Both the position numbers and the translations under genes were made by a program. Below, piece after piece: positions 19,256 through 28,494 of a stretch of DNA of 64,000 nt. Source of the DNA: Bacillus sp. CH30_1T (GTDB lineage Bacteria; Bacillota; Bacilli; Bacillales; Bacillaceae_B); assembly GCF_008364765.1 (NCBI RefSeq), contig NZ_VTUY01000008.1:1-64000 (forward strand), written 5' to 3'. The first letter of the stretch is position 1. Each line of letters starts with the position of its first letter. A model generated the notes under the pieces. That model was not told the origin of the DNA, did not search any database, and saw nothing but the letters and a program-made list of their open reading frames with translations.

Positions 19256-20746
19256 ATGACTACACAGCAACTGCCTAATTGGCTAAAACAAAGAGCGTTC
19301 TTAACCCCTGATCGGATGGCAATAAGTAATGGTGATGTGGAGTATACCTTCGGAGAGCTCTGGGGAAAATCTATTCATATCGGTGAGCAGCTTCATACCA
19401 TAGTGAAATCTTCTGCACATCCTTTTGTGGGACTCATGATTAAAAATAAAGTGGAATCTGTGTTGGTCATTCATGCTATTCAACAACTTGGATTCACGAC
19501 TGTACTATTAAACAACAAACTGAGTTCGAATGAATTATCTTTTCAAGTACAGGACATGGAGTTATCGACGGTCATATATGACGATGAGTTTGAGGGGAAG
19601 CTGTCTTTTCTAGGGGAAGACGTTGATGGAATTCCATTCTCTCAGTTGCTGCAAACAGCCCCAACAAGCTTTAAAGTAAAGGATTATTTTCAGTTAGACC
19701 AAGCTTGCTCGGTTATGTACACATCAGGAACGACCGGAGCCCCCAAAGGAGTTCTTCAATCGTATGGTAACCATTGGTGGAGTGCCATTGGATCTTCTTT
19801 GAATCTCGGAATAAGTGAAAATGATGCCTGGCTTTGCTCGGTTCCTCTCTTTCATATAAGCGGATATTCGATCCTTATGAGAAGTGTGATTTATGGAATG
19901 AAGGTACGACTGGTTGAAACTTTTGATGTGAAAGGGATTAATCAGGAGCTTGAAAGTGGAAGGGTCACGATCATGTCGGTTGTAAGCAATATGCTTCAGC
20001 GGTTGTTGAATGACATGGGCCACAGAACGTATCATCCGGATTTCCGCTGTATGCTGTTAGGTGGCGGACCTGCACCACTTCCATTACTTCAGGCTTGTAA
20101 GGAAAAAGGAGTGCCCGTTTTTCAGACATATGGAATGACGGAAACGGCTTCTCAAATCGTGACGTTATCACCTGAATACAGTATGACGAAGCTGGGTTCA
20201 GCGGGGAAACCACTCTTTCCTTCCGAATTAAGAATCAAGAATGAAAAGGGAGAAGCAAAAGCAAATCAAGAGGGTGAAATTTTGGTAAAAGGCCCGAATG
20301 TAACGAACGGGTATTACCGAAGAGAGGAAGCCAATGCAAAAAGTTTTAAAGATGACTGGTTCCATACAGGGGATATCGGTTATGTAGATGAAGAGGGATT
20401 CTTATTTGTATTGGACCGGCGATCAGACCTCATCATTTCAGGGGGAGAAAATGTGTATCCTGCGGAAATTGAAAGTGTGCTGTTAGGCTGTGACGGGGTA
20501 GAGGATGCCGGGGTGGTTGGGATTCCAAATGACACATGGGGGCAAATTCCCTGTGCGTTTATCGTTAAGAAAGAGCGTCTTACAAAAGAAGAGATCTTAA
20601 ATTACTGCAGCGATAATCTGGCATCATATAAACAGCCGAAAAAAATAATCTTTGTAGATGAGTTACCACGAAATGCCTCGAACAAACTGCTGAGAAGAGT
20701 GCTCAGAGATCAGTGGGAAAAAGGACTGTATGTCGATGAAGATTAA
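19256..20746 (+). CDS. menE: o-succinylbenzoate-CoA ligase MenE
   Basis: MenE activates o-succinylbenzoate with ATP and CoA. As an ANL-superfamily enzyme it shows the P-loop YTSGTTGAPKGV, the TYGMTETASQ segment, DWFHTGDIGYVDEEG and the hinge DRRSDLIISGGENVYP. The C-terminal catalytic lysine is in the NASNKLLRR segment. The length of 496 aa is typical. The gene overlaps menC. Confidence 0.95.
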   Translation: MTTQQLPNWLKQRAFLTPDRMAISNGDVEYTFGELWGKSIHIGEQLHTIVKSSAHPFVGLMIKNKVESVLVIHAIQQLGFTTVLLNNKLSSNELSFQVQDMELSTVIYDDEFEGKLSFLGEDVDGIPFSQLLQTAPTSFKVKDYFQLDQACSVMYTSGTTGAPKGVLQSYGNHWWSAIGSSLNLGISENDAWLCSVPLFHISGYSILMRSVIYGMKVRLVETFDVKGINQELESGRVTIMSVVSNMLQRLLNDMGHRTYHPDFRCMLLGGGPAPLPLLQACKEKGVPVFQTYGMTETASQIVTLSPEYSMTKLGSAGKPLFPSELRIKNEKGEAKANQEGEILVKGPNVTNGYYRREEANAKSFKDDWFHTGDIGYVDEEGFLFVLDRRSDLIISGGENVYPAEIESVLLGCDGVEDAGVVGIPNDTWGQIPCAFIVKKERLTKEEILNYCSDNLASYKQPKKIIFVDELPRNASNKLLRRVLRDQWEKGLYVDED

Positions 20747-21842
20747 ATCCATTACGCTTCACATCATATCGATGCCATTGAAAAAGTCATTTGTGACACA
20801 TCTGCAAACCGTTGAAAAACGGGAAGGGATCGTAGTTGAGGTTCAAGATGCCGACGGATTGATTGGATTGGGAGAAGGGGTTGCTTTTTCCACACCGTGG
20901 TATACAGAAGAAACCGTGAAAACATCCTATCATATGCTCAAAGATGTATTGATTCCTTTAATGAACAGTAACCCGTTTAAACACCCTAAAGAAATCGGAA
21001 AAAGATTCAAAGCTGTAAGGGGAAATGCTATGGCGAAGGCTGCACTTGAAATGGCTTTATGGGATCTCTATGCCAGACAGCATAACGTTCCTCTCTCGGA
21101 GATGATAGGGGGGACGCGTTCTGAAATTCTTGCAGGGGCAGTCGTAGGTGCCAATTCCTTGAACGAAATGATCAAGCAGGCAGGCGAACTAGTGGAAGAA
21201 GGGTATCAACGCATAAAGCTGAAAATCTCTCCTGGAGCGGATATAGAGATTGTAAAAGAATTGCGTGACCATTTTCCTTCGCTTTCTCTTCTGGCAGATG
21301 CGAACTCAGCTTATTCCCTTGAAGACAAAATCGGGCTTCAAGCACTGGATGAGTTTGGGCTGGAGATGATCGAACAGCCTTTGGGAGTTGACGATTTAGT
21401 GGAACACTCACTTTTGCAAAAAGAGTTGTCGACTCCGATTTGTTTGGATGAAAGCATCGTAACCCCTCATGATATGAAGAGCGCCATCTATTTAAATAGC
21501 TGCGGAGTGGTCAATATCAAGCTTGGCAGAGTCGGTGGTTACACAAGCGCTTTGGAAATCTACCGGTTGTGCCAGGAGAATCACATCAAAGTATGGTGCG
21601 GAGGCATGATCGAGTTTGGGGTTTCCCGGGCACATAATCTGACTCTTGCCACTCTCGAGGGGTTCTCGATTCCCGGGGATATTTCCTCCTCCTCGAAATA
21701 TTGGGAAGAAGATATCATTACTTCTCCCATCGTCGTGAAAAATGGTGTTGTGGAACGTTTAGATGGTCCTGGGATAGGTGTGGAGTTGAATAGAAAACGG
21801 TTAAGTAGTGTGACAATCGGTAAAGAAATGTTTAACCAGTAA
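20730..21842 (+). CDS. menC: o-succinylbenzoate synthase MenC
   Basis: MenC dehydrates SHCHC to o-succinylbenzoate. It is an enolase-superfamily protein of about 370 aa. Visible catalytic parts are the KxK acid/base motif in RIKLKISPG and metal ligands in LLADANSAY, EMIEQPLG and CLDESI. The ATG at 20730 lies inside the menE end, with an alternative ATG six bases later. It is the last gene of the operon. Confidence 0.94.
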   Translation: MSMKIKSITLHIISMPLKKSFVTHLQTVEKREGIVVEVQDADGLIGLGEGVAFSTPWYTEETVKTSYHMLKDVLIPLMNSNPFKHPKEIGKRFKAVRGNAMAKAALEMALWDLYARQHNVPLSEMIGGTRSEILAGAVVGANSLNEMIKQAGELVEEGYQRIKLKISPGADIEIVKELRDHFPSLSLLADANSAYSLEDKIGLQALDEFGLEMIEQPLGVDDLVEHSLLQKELSTPICLDESIVTPHDMKSAIYLNSCGVVNIKLGRVGGYTSALEIYRLCQENHIKVWCGGMIEFGVSRAHNLTLATLEGFSIPGDISSSSKYWEEDIITSPIVVKNGVVERLDGPGIGVELNRKRLSSVTIGKEMFNQ

Positions 21843-21873
21843 TTACCCCCAATCAAAAAAATATAAATCGAAC

Positions 21874-21916
21874 GAACAAATAAGCAGGTTCTGTCCGAGG
21901 GCCTGCTTATTTGTTC
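21874..21916. terminator. Perfect 15-bp inverted repeat after menC
   Basis: GAACAAATAAGCAGG and CCTGCTTATTTGTTC form perfect arms with a 13-nt loop. The T-run is poor, but the place after menC and the strength of the stem suggest a terminator. Confidence 0.65.
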
Positions 21917-22049
21917 AATTTAATGATTATTGTAACTTATTTAAAGGGGGCAACTAGTAGTTGCGGTGCGGTGCAACCATGGTTATCTTTACTTTTTACA
22001 TAGTGATTGGCAATAATGAAAGATAGATGAATGAAAGGTGATTGGTAGA

Positions 22050-22502
22050 ATGATCTTTGGAGAGAAGTTGAAAAGTGAGAGAAAGGGTAGAGGATGGTCC
22101 CAGGAAGAGTTAGCAGAAAGGCTTTTTGTCAGTCGGCAATCGGTTTCAAAGTGGGAGACTGGTCAGAATTATCCCAGCATTGAAATCATCATTAAAGTAA
22201 GTGATCTATTCGGAGTTACAATCGATGAATTGTTGAGGAGTGATGAGGAATTGACAGAGAAAGTAATCAAGGATAGTAAGCAATTGGCGCATCCAAAATT
22301 AAAATCGATGTTTGAATTTCTATTTTTAATTGGTGTAGTTTTCTTGTTGGCCAAAATAGGAATTTTTCTTGTTAATAAATTTACTGCTTTTGATATACCT
22401 TTGATTGGAAATGGGTTTATTTGGAACTTTGGACCGTTGATCTTAATGATAGGAGGCGGGATCGGTGCGGATGTTCTTAAAGAAAAATATATAGAAGATT
22501 AA
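22050..22502 (+). CDS. HTH (XRE-family) regulator with C-terminal membrane segments
   Basis: The first 65 residues are a cro/cI-type helix-turn-helix (SQEELAERLFVSRQSVSKWETG). Residues of about 90-110 and 120-140 are hydrophobic and probably membrane-spanning. This is therefore a membrane-anchored DNA-binding protein of about 150 aa, a common Firmicute type of unknown target. I chose the ATG at 22050 because AAAGGTG lies about 9 bp upstream; a GTG at 22038 is also in frame. Confidence 0.85.
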   Translation: MIFGEKLKSERKGRGWSQEELAERLFVSRQSVSKWETGQNYPSIEIIIKVSDLFGVTIDELLRSDEELTEKVIKDSKQLAHPKLKSMFEFLFLIGVVFLLAKIGIFLVNKFTAFDIPLIGNGFIWNFGPLILMIGGGIGADVLKEKYIED

Positions 22503-22603
22503 TACGTCAGATATCCCCTGGTGAATGTTGTATTTTTCCAAATCTGGAACTATACTTAATCTATGAATTAAATCTTCATTATTATTTTTTTTAAGGAGGA
22601 ATT

Positions 22604-22975
22604 ATGAAACTAGGTGCATTTTCTGTAAGCTTAAGTGTTAAAAACATTAATAAATCAAAAGCATTTTATGAAAAACTTGGATTTCAAACTTTGGGAGGGG
22701 ACATTGCCCAAAATTGGCTTATCATGAAGAACGAAAGTACTGTAATTGGTTTGTTCGAAGGCATGTTTGAAAAGAACATTCTGACCTTTAATCCAGGCTG
22801 GAATCAAAATGCCGAAAATCTGGATTCATATACGGACATTCGGGACCTTCAAAAGCAGCTGAAAGAACAAGGGGTAAAAATATTGTCTGAAGCAGATGAA
22901 TCAAGCGAAGGCCCTGCAAGTTTAACGATTGAAGATCCTGATGGCAATCCGATTCTTGTGGATCAACATAGATAA
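22604..22975 (+). CDS. VOC-superfamily (glyoxalase-like) protein
   Basis: A 123-aa single protein with two beta-alpha-beta-beta-beta halves typical of the vicinal oxygen chelate fold (VSLSVKNINKSKAFYEKLGF at the start, LTIEDPDGNPILVDQH at the end). The substrate cannot be told from the sequence. AAGGAGG precedes the ATG. It seems to be monocistronic and is followed by a terminator. Confidence 0.85.
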   Translation: MKLGAFSVSLSVKNINKSKAFYEKLGFQTLGGDIAQNWLIMKNESTVIGLFEGMFEKNILTFNPGWNQNAENLDSYTDIRDLQKQLKEQGVKILSEADESSEGPASLTIEDPDGNPILVDQHR

Positions 22976-22988
22976 AAAATATGGTGGA

Positions 22989-23030
22989 AAAGAAAAGCTC
23001 AGAGCTGAATCTGAGCTTTTCTTCTTTCTT
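22989..23030 (+). terminator. Terminator after the VOC gene
   Basis: The stem AAAGCTCAGA/TCTGAGCTTTT is followed by TCTTCTTTCTT. Confidence 0.7.
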
Positions 23031-23175
23031 GTTTATTAAAAAGGGTTTGTCGCCAACTGCAGGGACTGCTTGATAATGATGCGAGGTTGTAATTACAGTT
23101 GAGAAACCATATGTTCGGTTAATTTCTACCGTTAGTCTGTGTGGATAAGCAAATAATTGATCTATACGGGAGGTA

Positions 23176-23206
23176 GAAAAATAGCTCCGAGAGTATCGAA
23201 GCTATC
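23176..23206 (-). terminator. Possible terminator after ythB
   Basis: On the minus strand, ATAGCT and AGCTAT form a stem followed by TTTTTC. It lies just past the ythB stop. Confidence 0.5.
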
Positions 23207-23212
23207 GTGCAG

Positions 23213-24244
23213 TCATTCACTTTTTTGCCTCAAATATCGTTTATCATTCATAAATAAACTCCAAAAGTACACAAACCCGGGAAACAGAATGATGAATCCG
23301 ACAATATAGGTGATGAACACAGCCTTAAACGAGTTGGGATCCGTGAATCCGGACTGGATCGTAACTTCCGGGTAGATGATATAAGGCAGGTGGGCTTTAC
23401 CGTATACATAGCTTGCCAGTACATATTGAAATGTCACGGCGATGACAGCTACACGGGGCATTCCCTTCATGCCCTCTTTATTGGTGGGGAGAAATAATGC
23501 TCCCCCGGCAACCAGGAACCCAAATAAGGAGACCCATAACAAAATCTGATCTTCCATCATTCTTTCATAGATCCATGACGCCTCATTTTTCATGGTGAAC
23601 ATAATCAGGAACGCCATGACCACAGAGATTGGACCGATGATCATGGCATCTCGCCGATACACTTTAAAGGATTCAAATTCCTTGGAAGCTTTGGAGTAGT
23701 CAGCAAGAAGTAAGGATGAAAGAAATAACGTACTGGCAACGGCAAATCCGAAGAAGGCATATTCATGTGGACTCGTAAACAACTTCCCCAAAAGAAGAGT
23801 TTGTCCGTCTTCAAAATCAATGTAAGGTCCGTGAGAGATTGGCAGTACGCTGATGAGCAGACCTGGTATCAGCAAGCCTGTAATTCCCGTCACATAGGTC
23901 AGCGGCTTTCTGTAATCATCTGCCACATGAGAGAAGACGAGAAATGCACTTCGAAGAGCCAGAAGCAGCAGGATTAAACTCCCCGGGATGAGCAACACCG
24001 TTCCTAATGAATAGGCAGCACCCGGAAACATACTATACACTGCCACTACCAGGGCAACAATAAACGTATTCGTCACCTCCCAGGTTGGTGACAGATACCG
24101 GTTGGCGATATTGGTTGCTTTTGTTTTGTCATGATTAATATAGATCATCGACCAAAAGCCGGCTCCGAAATCCATCGTTGCCATGACGGCATAGATAAAG
24201 ACGAACCCCCATAATATTGTGATGGCAATCAATGCTTGTGTCAT
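23213..24244 (-). CDS. ythB: Cytochrome bd-type quinol oxidase subunit II (YthB)
   Basis: The protein is a 343-aa membrane chain with about eight hydrophobic segments and belongs to the CydB family. It is the partner of the gene just upstream. It begins MTQALIAITILWGFVFIYAV, close to the YthB/CioB type. It works with YthA in the cytoplasmic membrane to oxidise menaquinol and reduce oxygen. It follows ythA after 24 bp. No cydC or cydD assembly genes are in the window. Confidence 0.9.
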   Translation of the reverse strand: MTQALIAITILWGFVFIYAVMATMDFGAGFWSMIYINHDKTKATNIANRYLSPTWEVTNTFIVALVVAVYSMFPGAAYSLGTVLLIPGSLILLLLALRSAFLVFSHVADDYRKPLTYVTGITGLLIPGLLISVLPISHGPYIDFEDGQTLLLGKLFTSPHEYAFFGFAVASTLFLSSLLLADYSKASKEFESFKVYRRDAMIIGPISVVMAFLIMFTMKNEASWIYERMMEDQILLWVSLFGFLVAGGALFLPTNKEGMKGMPRVAVIAVTFQYVLASYVYGKAHLPYIIYPEVTIQSGFTDPNSFKAVFITYIVGFIILFPGFVYFWSLFMNDKRYLRQKSE

Positions 24245-24268
24245 TACTTCACCTCCAATTCTTGCTGG

Positions 24269-25627
24269 TTATGTGGATAGAGGAATATCCTTATGATTTC
24301 CTTCCGCTTTGTTGATATCTTTTTCAGGTGGATTCCGTTTGAAGTAATACAAGAGAACAAGAACCACGGACACGGCTAAAATCGCATAAACGGAAACGAA
24401 CAAAACGAACAGTACGGCCAAGTTTCCCGTCGTGGTAACCGAGTCCTCTGTACTCAAGATGCGGTAAATCGTCCAAGGCTGACGGCCGGTACAAGCGAAA
24501 ATCCATCCGAATTCGATGGCTAAGATCGATAGGGGACCACCGGCTACAAACGACCACATCAACCATTTTGGGAATCGGTCTTTTTTCAATAATTTATTCC
24601 ATACGTAGGCAATGAGGGAAAGTAAAATGAGTAAAGATCCAATTCCCACCATCGCGTTGAATAACGTATGAACGAAGAGAGGCGGCCAATATTCTTTAGG
24701 GAAGTCGTTTAATCCGATAACTTCCGTATCGAAGCTGTTTCCAGCAAGGAAACTAAGGGCCCAAGGAATTTCGATACCCCATTTCACTTCCTGCTCCTCA
24801 GGATCCGTGAATCCTCCAATCGCAAGCGGGGCATGGGTTTGGGTCTCAAACAATCCCTCAGCTGCAGCCAGTTTCTCAGGCTGATACTCATGGAGCATTT
24901 GAGCCGATTCATGTCCATTAATCGCTGTGAAAAAGGAGAAGATACCCCCGACTAATAAACAAATCATCAGGGACTTTTGATGAAATTTATAAATCCTTGA
25001 CCCAAATGAGGTTCGGAGCATTTTAAAGGCAGAAACAGTAGCAATCGTGAACGACCCCACTACATAAGCAGATAGAGCTACATGCCCCGCTGTTACGAAA
25101 AAGCTTGGATTGAAGAAAGCTTTCCAAGGATCCACGTTGGTGATTTCTCCGTTCACCATTTCAAATCCAGCAGGTGTCCCTTCAAACGCATGCACATTCG
25201 TGATTAGTACAGCTGAAGCAAGTCCACCGATGGCGACTAGGACAAGACTCACGATTCTCATCCAGGGAGCGATCCGATTGGCTGCATACACATAGATAGA
25301 CATAAATAACGCTTCAACAAAGAACGCATAGATTTCTATTTGGAACGGCAGTGCCATCACCCGTCCGATAACCTCCATGAATCCAGGCCACAGTAGCGAC
25401 AATTGAACACCTGCAATCGTCCCTGTCGGAATCCCTACCCCCAGCAGCACGGCGAACGCCTTCGTCCAGCGTTTTGCCATCACGGAATAGTCCAGATCAT
25501 TCGTCCGCTGATACATAATTTCTGCAACAAGAATCATTAACGGAATACCGACTCCAAGTGTGGCAAAAATGATGTGAAAGGCCATTGTAGTACCAAATAA
25601 GGAACGAGCAATTACTAATTCATCCAT
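24269..25627 (-). CDS. ythA: Cytochrome bd-type quinol oxidase subunit I (YthA)
   Basis: A CydA-family subunit of about 452 aa, with a conserved N-terminal His (FHIIFATLG) and the SLPFQ-like ALPFQIEIYAFFVEALF segment near haem b595. The quinol loop is short, as in the YthA / cyanide-insensitive oxidase branch rather than E. coli CydA. I set the start at 25627 because GGGAG lies 8 bp upstream and homologues begin MDELV; an upstream in-frame ATG at 25672 is less likely. Confidence 0.92.
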   Translation of the reverse strand: MDELVIARSLFGTTMAFHIIFATLGVGIPLMILVAEIMYQRTNDLDYSVMAKRWTKAFAVLLGVGIPTGTIAGVQLSLLWPGFMEVIGRVMALPFQIEIYAFFVEALFMSIYVYAANRIAPWMRIVSLVLVAIGGLASAVLITNVHAFEGTPAGFEMVNGEITNVDPWKAFFNPSFFVTAGHVALSAYVVGSFTIATVSAFKMLRTSFGSRIYKFHQKSLMICLLVGGIFSFFTAINGHESAQMLHEYQPEKLAAAEGLFETQTHAPLAIGGFTDPEEQEVKWGIEIPWALSFLAGNSFDTEVIGLNDFPKEYWPPLFVHTLFNAMVGIGSLLILLSLIAYVWNKLLKKDRFPKWLMWSFVAGGPLSILAIEFGWIFACTGRQPWTIYRILSTEDSVTTTGNLAVLFVLFVSVYAILAVSVVLVLLYYFKRNPPEKDINKAEGNHKDIPLST

Positions 25628-25748
25628 TCTCATGTCTCCCTTACTAGTCTTTAACATTTCCTTATTGTCCACTTAATGGAAAATAATATTCATGATTATT
25701 AGTAGGGGGAGAAAGTTTGATTGTAGATCTAAAAATACTGCAGGGGAA

Positions 25749-25853
25749 TGTCGATTTTTGTAAGTTGATAATATAATCGGAAAGTCGATAATATAAGGGC
25801 CAAAGTCGATAATAAATTAGAAAAATCGATAATATAGCCGAAAATTTAATCGC
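25749..25853. repeat. Short-period direct repeats, about 21 bp, head GTCGATAATATA
   Basis: Four to five diverged units with the common word GTCGATAATATA are spaced about 21 bp apart (heads near 25763, 25784, 25805 and 25826; a partial one at 25750). The array lies between ythA and the zinc lipoprotein gene. It has no coding potential with a ribosome site. Confidence 0.75.
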
Positions 25854-25859
25854 AAAAAC

Positions 25860-25888
25860 TAAAAAGAGCAGCTCACCAGCTGCTCTCA
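25860..25888 (-). terminator. Terminator of the zinc-binding lipoprotein gene
   Basis: AGAGCAGC-N6-GCTGCTCT followed, on the minus strand, by TTTTTAG. Confidence 0.8.
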
Positions 25889-25899
25889 ATCAAAATGTT

Positions 25900-26874
25900 C
25901 TATTGTAATGCCTGTTTTAAAGTCTCTATGTTCTTCTTCATGAGAGTAAAATAATCTTCGTCATTGTTTCTGTCTTCTTCAGTAAGAACAGAAAGATTAT
26001 GAAGGTGCAGGGCTTTTGCACCCAATTCGTTTTGTACAACTTCTGTTAGACGGGAAGAGACGTTTTGTTCAAAGAGAATGTATTGAACATTGTCTTCTTT
26101 CCCTTTTTCAATGATTTTCTTGAGCTCTTGCTGTGATGGCTCATCAGCAGTATTCAATCCGGCAATGGCTTCTTGATGCAGTCCGTAGCGTTCTTCCCAA
26201 TAGCTGTAAGCAGCATGAGAAACGTAGAAGGTTTTCTTTGGTGCATTTTCTGCCATGTCCTTAAATTCAGCGTCCAGCGCATCTAAATCTTTCGATAATG
26301 CATCCAGATTCGCTTGGAAATCTTCCTTATGTTCCGGCATTTCTTCTGAAAGTGTATCTGCAATGGTTTTCGCCATTTCTTTAGAGTACACCGGGTCTAA
26401 CCAGAGGTGTGGATCAACGTCATGGTTGTGCTCATCGCCATGATCGTCCTCATGAGAGTCTTCATGTTCTTCATGCTCTTCAGCACTCTCTTCACCATGA
26501 CCTTCTTCATGATTCAATTCAACATGTTCACTCGTCGGTACAACGACTACATCTTCGTTTTCTAGAATCGATTTCGATCCTTCAACGAATCCTTCAAGTC
26601 CCATTCCGATATAGAAGAAAACATCTCCATCAGCCATTTTAATCATATCTTTTTGAGAAGGTTCAAACGTATGCTCATCGGCACCTGGAGGGTAAATACT
26701 TTCCACATCCACGTGTTCTCCGCCGATTTTCTTCGTGAAATCCTCCAGTGGATAAACGGTTGTGTACACTTCCAATTTATCTTTCTTTTCAGCCTCTTCC
26801 TGATCTGAAGAGGCTCCGCAAGCGGATAATACTAAAATCAATAATAAAAATAAACTCATACGAATATAGTTCAA
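25900..26874 (-). CDS. znuA: Zinc-binding lipoprotein of an ABC transporter (ZnuA/AdcA type)
   Basis: An extracytoplasmic metal-binding lipoprotein of 324 aa. The signal peptide ends in a lipobox (VLSACG, about residue 19). The ZnuA signature is present: TVYPLEDFTKKIGG, a His/Asp/Glu-rich loop at about residues 120-155 (EEHEDSHEDDHGDEHNHD), then DPHLWLDPV and FYVSHAAYSY with metal-ligand histidines. The permease and ATPase genes are not beside it. The Zur-like site upstream suggests induction under zinc shortage. Confidence 0.92.
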   Translation of the reverse strand: MNYIRMSLFLLLILVLSACGASSDQEEAEKKDKLEVYTTVYPLEDFTKKIGGEHVDVESIYPPGADEHTFEPSQKDMIKMADGDVFFYIGMGLEGFVEGSKSILENEDVVVVPTSEHVELNHEEGHGEESAEEHEEHEDSHEDDHGDEHNHDVDPHLWLDPVYSKEMAKTIADTLSEEMPEHKEDFQANLDALSKDLDALDAEFKDMAENAPKKTFYVSHAAYSYWEERYGLHQEAIAGLNTADEPSQQELKKIIEKGKEDNVQYILFEQNVSSRLTEVVQNELGAKALHLHNLSVLTEEDRNNDEDYFTLMKKNIETLKQALQ

Positions 26875-26903
26875 GAGGAATCCTCCTTTAAGGGTAATAA
26901 TTT

Positions 26904-26927
26904 AATAACTGTAATGATTACGATTTA
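26904..26927 (-). promoter_or_regulatory. Zur box
   Basis: The palindromic core GTAATGATTAC, flanked by ACT on one side and GATTT on the other, closely matches the Bacillus Zur consensus (AAATCGTAATNATTACGATTT). It lies about 30 bp before the start of the zinc lipoprotein gene on the minus strand. Confidence 0.85.
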
Positions 26928-27002
26928 GCACAAAGGTTATTTTACTACCGTTATGGGGAATAAGCAAGATAAATGGATGGATTTTTTAATTTTTATCTTT
27001 TA

Positions 27003-27036
27003 AAAAAAGAAAGACTACCTCCGGATAGGAGTTAGT
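27003..27036 (-). terminator. Terminator of ytjA
   Basis: On the minus strand, GACTAACTCC and GGAGGTAGTC form a stem followed by TTTCTTTTTTT. The stem includes the ytjA stop codon. Confidence 0.75.
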
Positions 27037-27277
27037 CGGAATGATTCGTATTTTTAGAAGGCCATTTATCAGGCACGTGATCAATGCCACCAGGATGAAA
27101 AGGGTGGCATTTGCAAATCCGCTTTACTGTTAACCATCCTCCGCGTAATGCACCGAACCGACTTACTGCCTGCACGCCATAATGGGAACAGGTTGGATAA
27201 AACCGGCAAGTGGGAGGCTTGAGAGGAGAGATGACCCGTTGGTACACCTTAAATACAAATAACAATAACCTTTTCAT
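27032..27277 (-). CDS. ytjA: Membrane protein insertion factor YidD family (YtjA)
   Basis: An 81-aa YidD-family protein with an amphipathic N-terminus ([19 protein letters not shown]), then [11 protein letters not shown] and [15 protein letters not shown]. The family helps the YidC insertase. The conserved Cys residues are present. It is monocistronic and its stop codon lies in the terminator stem. Confidence 0.93.
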   Translation of the reverse strand: MKRLLLFVFKVYQRVISPLKPPTCRFYPTCSHYGVQAVSRFGALRGGWLTVKRICKCHPFHPGGIDHVPDKWPSKNTNHSD

Positions 27278-27451
27278 AATCTGTCTCCTGATTGATTTTC
27301 TTTTACTATATCAAAACTGTTTAAGGGATTAAAACGTTTTTGACTTATTGTTAGTCCAAGTTTCATACAATCTGGATATTCCCATGTAATTGCGATTTCT
27401 TTTGAACACTAGCTGCAAGCAGAGCGGTTCCCCTCATCCAGCACACGCTTG

Positions 27452-27530
27452 TTGACAGAGCCCCTGGCTGATCTTATGGTACAAAACAACAATCTATGCG
27501 AAAAGAGCCTGTAAAAACAGGTTTTCATCC
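27452..27530 (+). promoter_or_regulatory. Possible luxS promoter and leader hairpin
   Basis: TTGACA (27452-27457) and TATGGT (27475-27480) are 17 bp apart. Downstream, CCTGT-AAAA-ACAGG followed by TTTTC (near 27509-27527) can form a small attenuator-like hairpin. A -10-like TATACT near 27573 is an alternative start. The rest of the 27278-27607 gap shows nothing else I can support. Confidence 0.35.
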
Positions 27531-27607
27531 TAATTCAGATTAAGTTGATGAAATAACTATGAATTTACGTTATACTTATAACTAGAAACTAAATGGGAGT
27601 GATTTTA

Positions 27608-28081
27608 ATGCCTTCAGTAGAAAGCTTTGAATTAGATCATAATGCAGTGAAAGCACCTTTTGTGAGACATTGCGGTGTCCATAAAGTAGGCAGCGATGGA
27701 CTTATCAACAAGTTTGATATTCGTTTCTGTCAGCCTAACAAGCAAGCGATGAAGCCTGATTCCATTCATACACTTGAACATTTATTAGCCTTCACCATCC
27801 GTAAATATGCAGAGTCATATGCTCATTTCGATATTATTGATATCTCCCCGATGGGATGCCAGACAGGTTACTATCTAGTTGTAAGCGGAGAGCCGAAAGT
27901 GGAAGAAATCATCGATCTCTTAAATGCAACCATGAAAGAAGCTGTAGAAATCGAAGAGATTCCGGCATCCAATGAAAAACAATGCGGCCAGGCGAAGCTC
28001 CATGATTTAGAAGGCGCAAAGAAACTAATGCGTTTCTGGCTCAGCCAAAGTAATGAAGAGCTAAAGCAGGTTTTTGCATAA
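27608..28081 (+). CDS. luxS: S-ribosylhomocysteine lyase LuxS
   Basis: LuxS splits S-ribosylhomocysteine to homocysteine and DPD, the precursor of AI-2, within the activated methyl cycle. The 157-aa protein has zinc ligands His54 and His58 in HTLEH and Cys126, with catalytic Cys84 (GCQTGYY) and Glu57, all at the numbering known for B. subtilis LuxS. The ATG at 27608 follows GGGAGTG; an ATG five codons earlier is in frame but lacks a site. It stands alone, with its own terminator. Confidence 0.97.
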   Translation: MPSVESFELDHNAVKAPFVRHCGVHKVGSDGLINKFDIRFCQPNKQAMKPDSIHTLEHLLAFTIRKYAESYAHFDIIDISPMGCQTGYYLVVSGEPKVEEIIDLLNATMKEAVEIEEIPASNEKQCGQAKLHDLEGAKKLMRFWLSQSNEELKQVFA

Positions 28082-28087
28082 AAACAT

Positions 28088-28127
28088 AAAAAAATCCACC
28101 GTTCTACATTAGAACGGTGGATTTTAT
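28088..28127. terminator. Bidirectional terminator between luxS and ytzI
   Basis: AAAATCCACCGTTCT and AGAACGGTGGATTTT form a perfect stem between two converging genes. Confidence 0.9.
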
Positions 28128-28128
28128 T

Positions 28129-28302
28129 TTAGTTGTCTTCCTTTTTCTCTTCTTGCTTCATCTTCTCCAAATGAGGATTATCTTCAAGTGGATCTACTGT
28201 ATGTTTAACCGTTGTATATGCTTTGGATGTTGTAAGGGCACTCACGAATATCACTAAAATACATATAGCAACAGCAATGATCAGAACAAGAGTTACTGAC
28301 AT
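28129..28302 (-). CDS. ytzI: Small membrane protein, YtzI family
   Basis: The 57-aa product starts MSVTLVLIIAVAICILVIFV, a single transmembrane segment, followed by TTSKAYTTVKHTVDPLEDNPH and a charged tail. This matches the YtzI type of small Bacillus proteins in layout and location. An AGGGGGG ribosome site lies 8 bp before the ATG. Its function is not known. Confidence 0.75.
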   Translation of the reverse strand: MSVTLVLIIAVAICILVIFVSALTTSKAYTTVKHTVDPLEDNPHLEKMKQEEKKEDN

Positions 28303-28494
28303 TATGCAACCCCCTTTTTTTCACTATTTTAACATAGAAAAACGGGATGTACATGGACAAAATTCAACATTTTTATGACGTAAAACGCAGGTTTATCTAC
28401 TAATGACTAGTAATATTTGGTATCCTCAAAGGTGCATATGAATTTTTTATAGTATGTGCCAGCTTTGATAAACGAAACGAGGGGGGAAATTACC

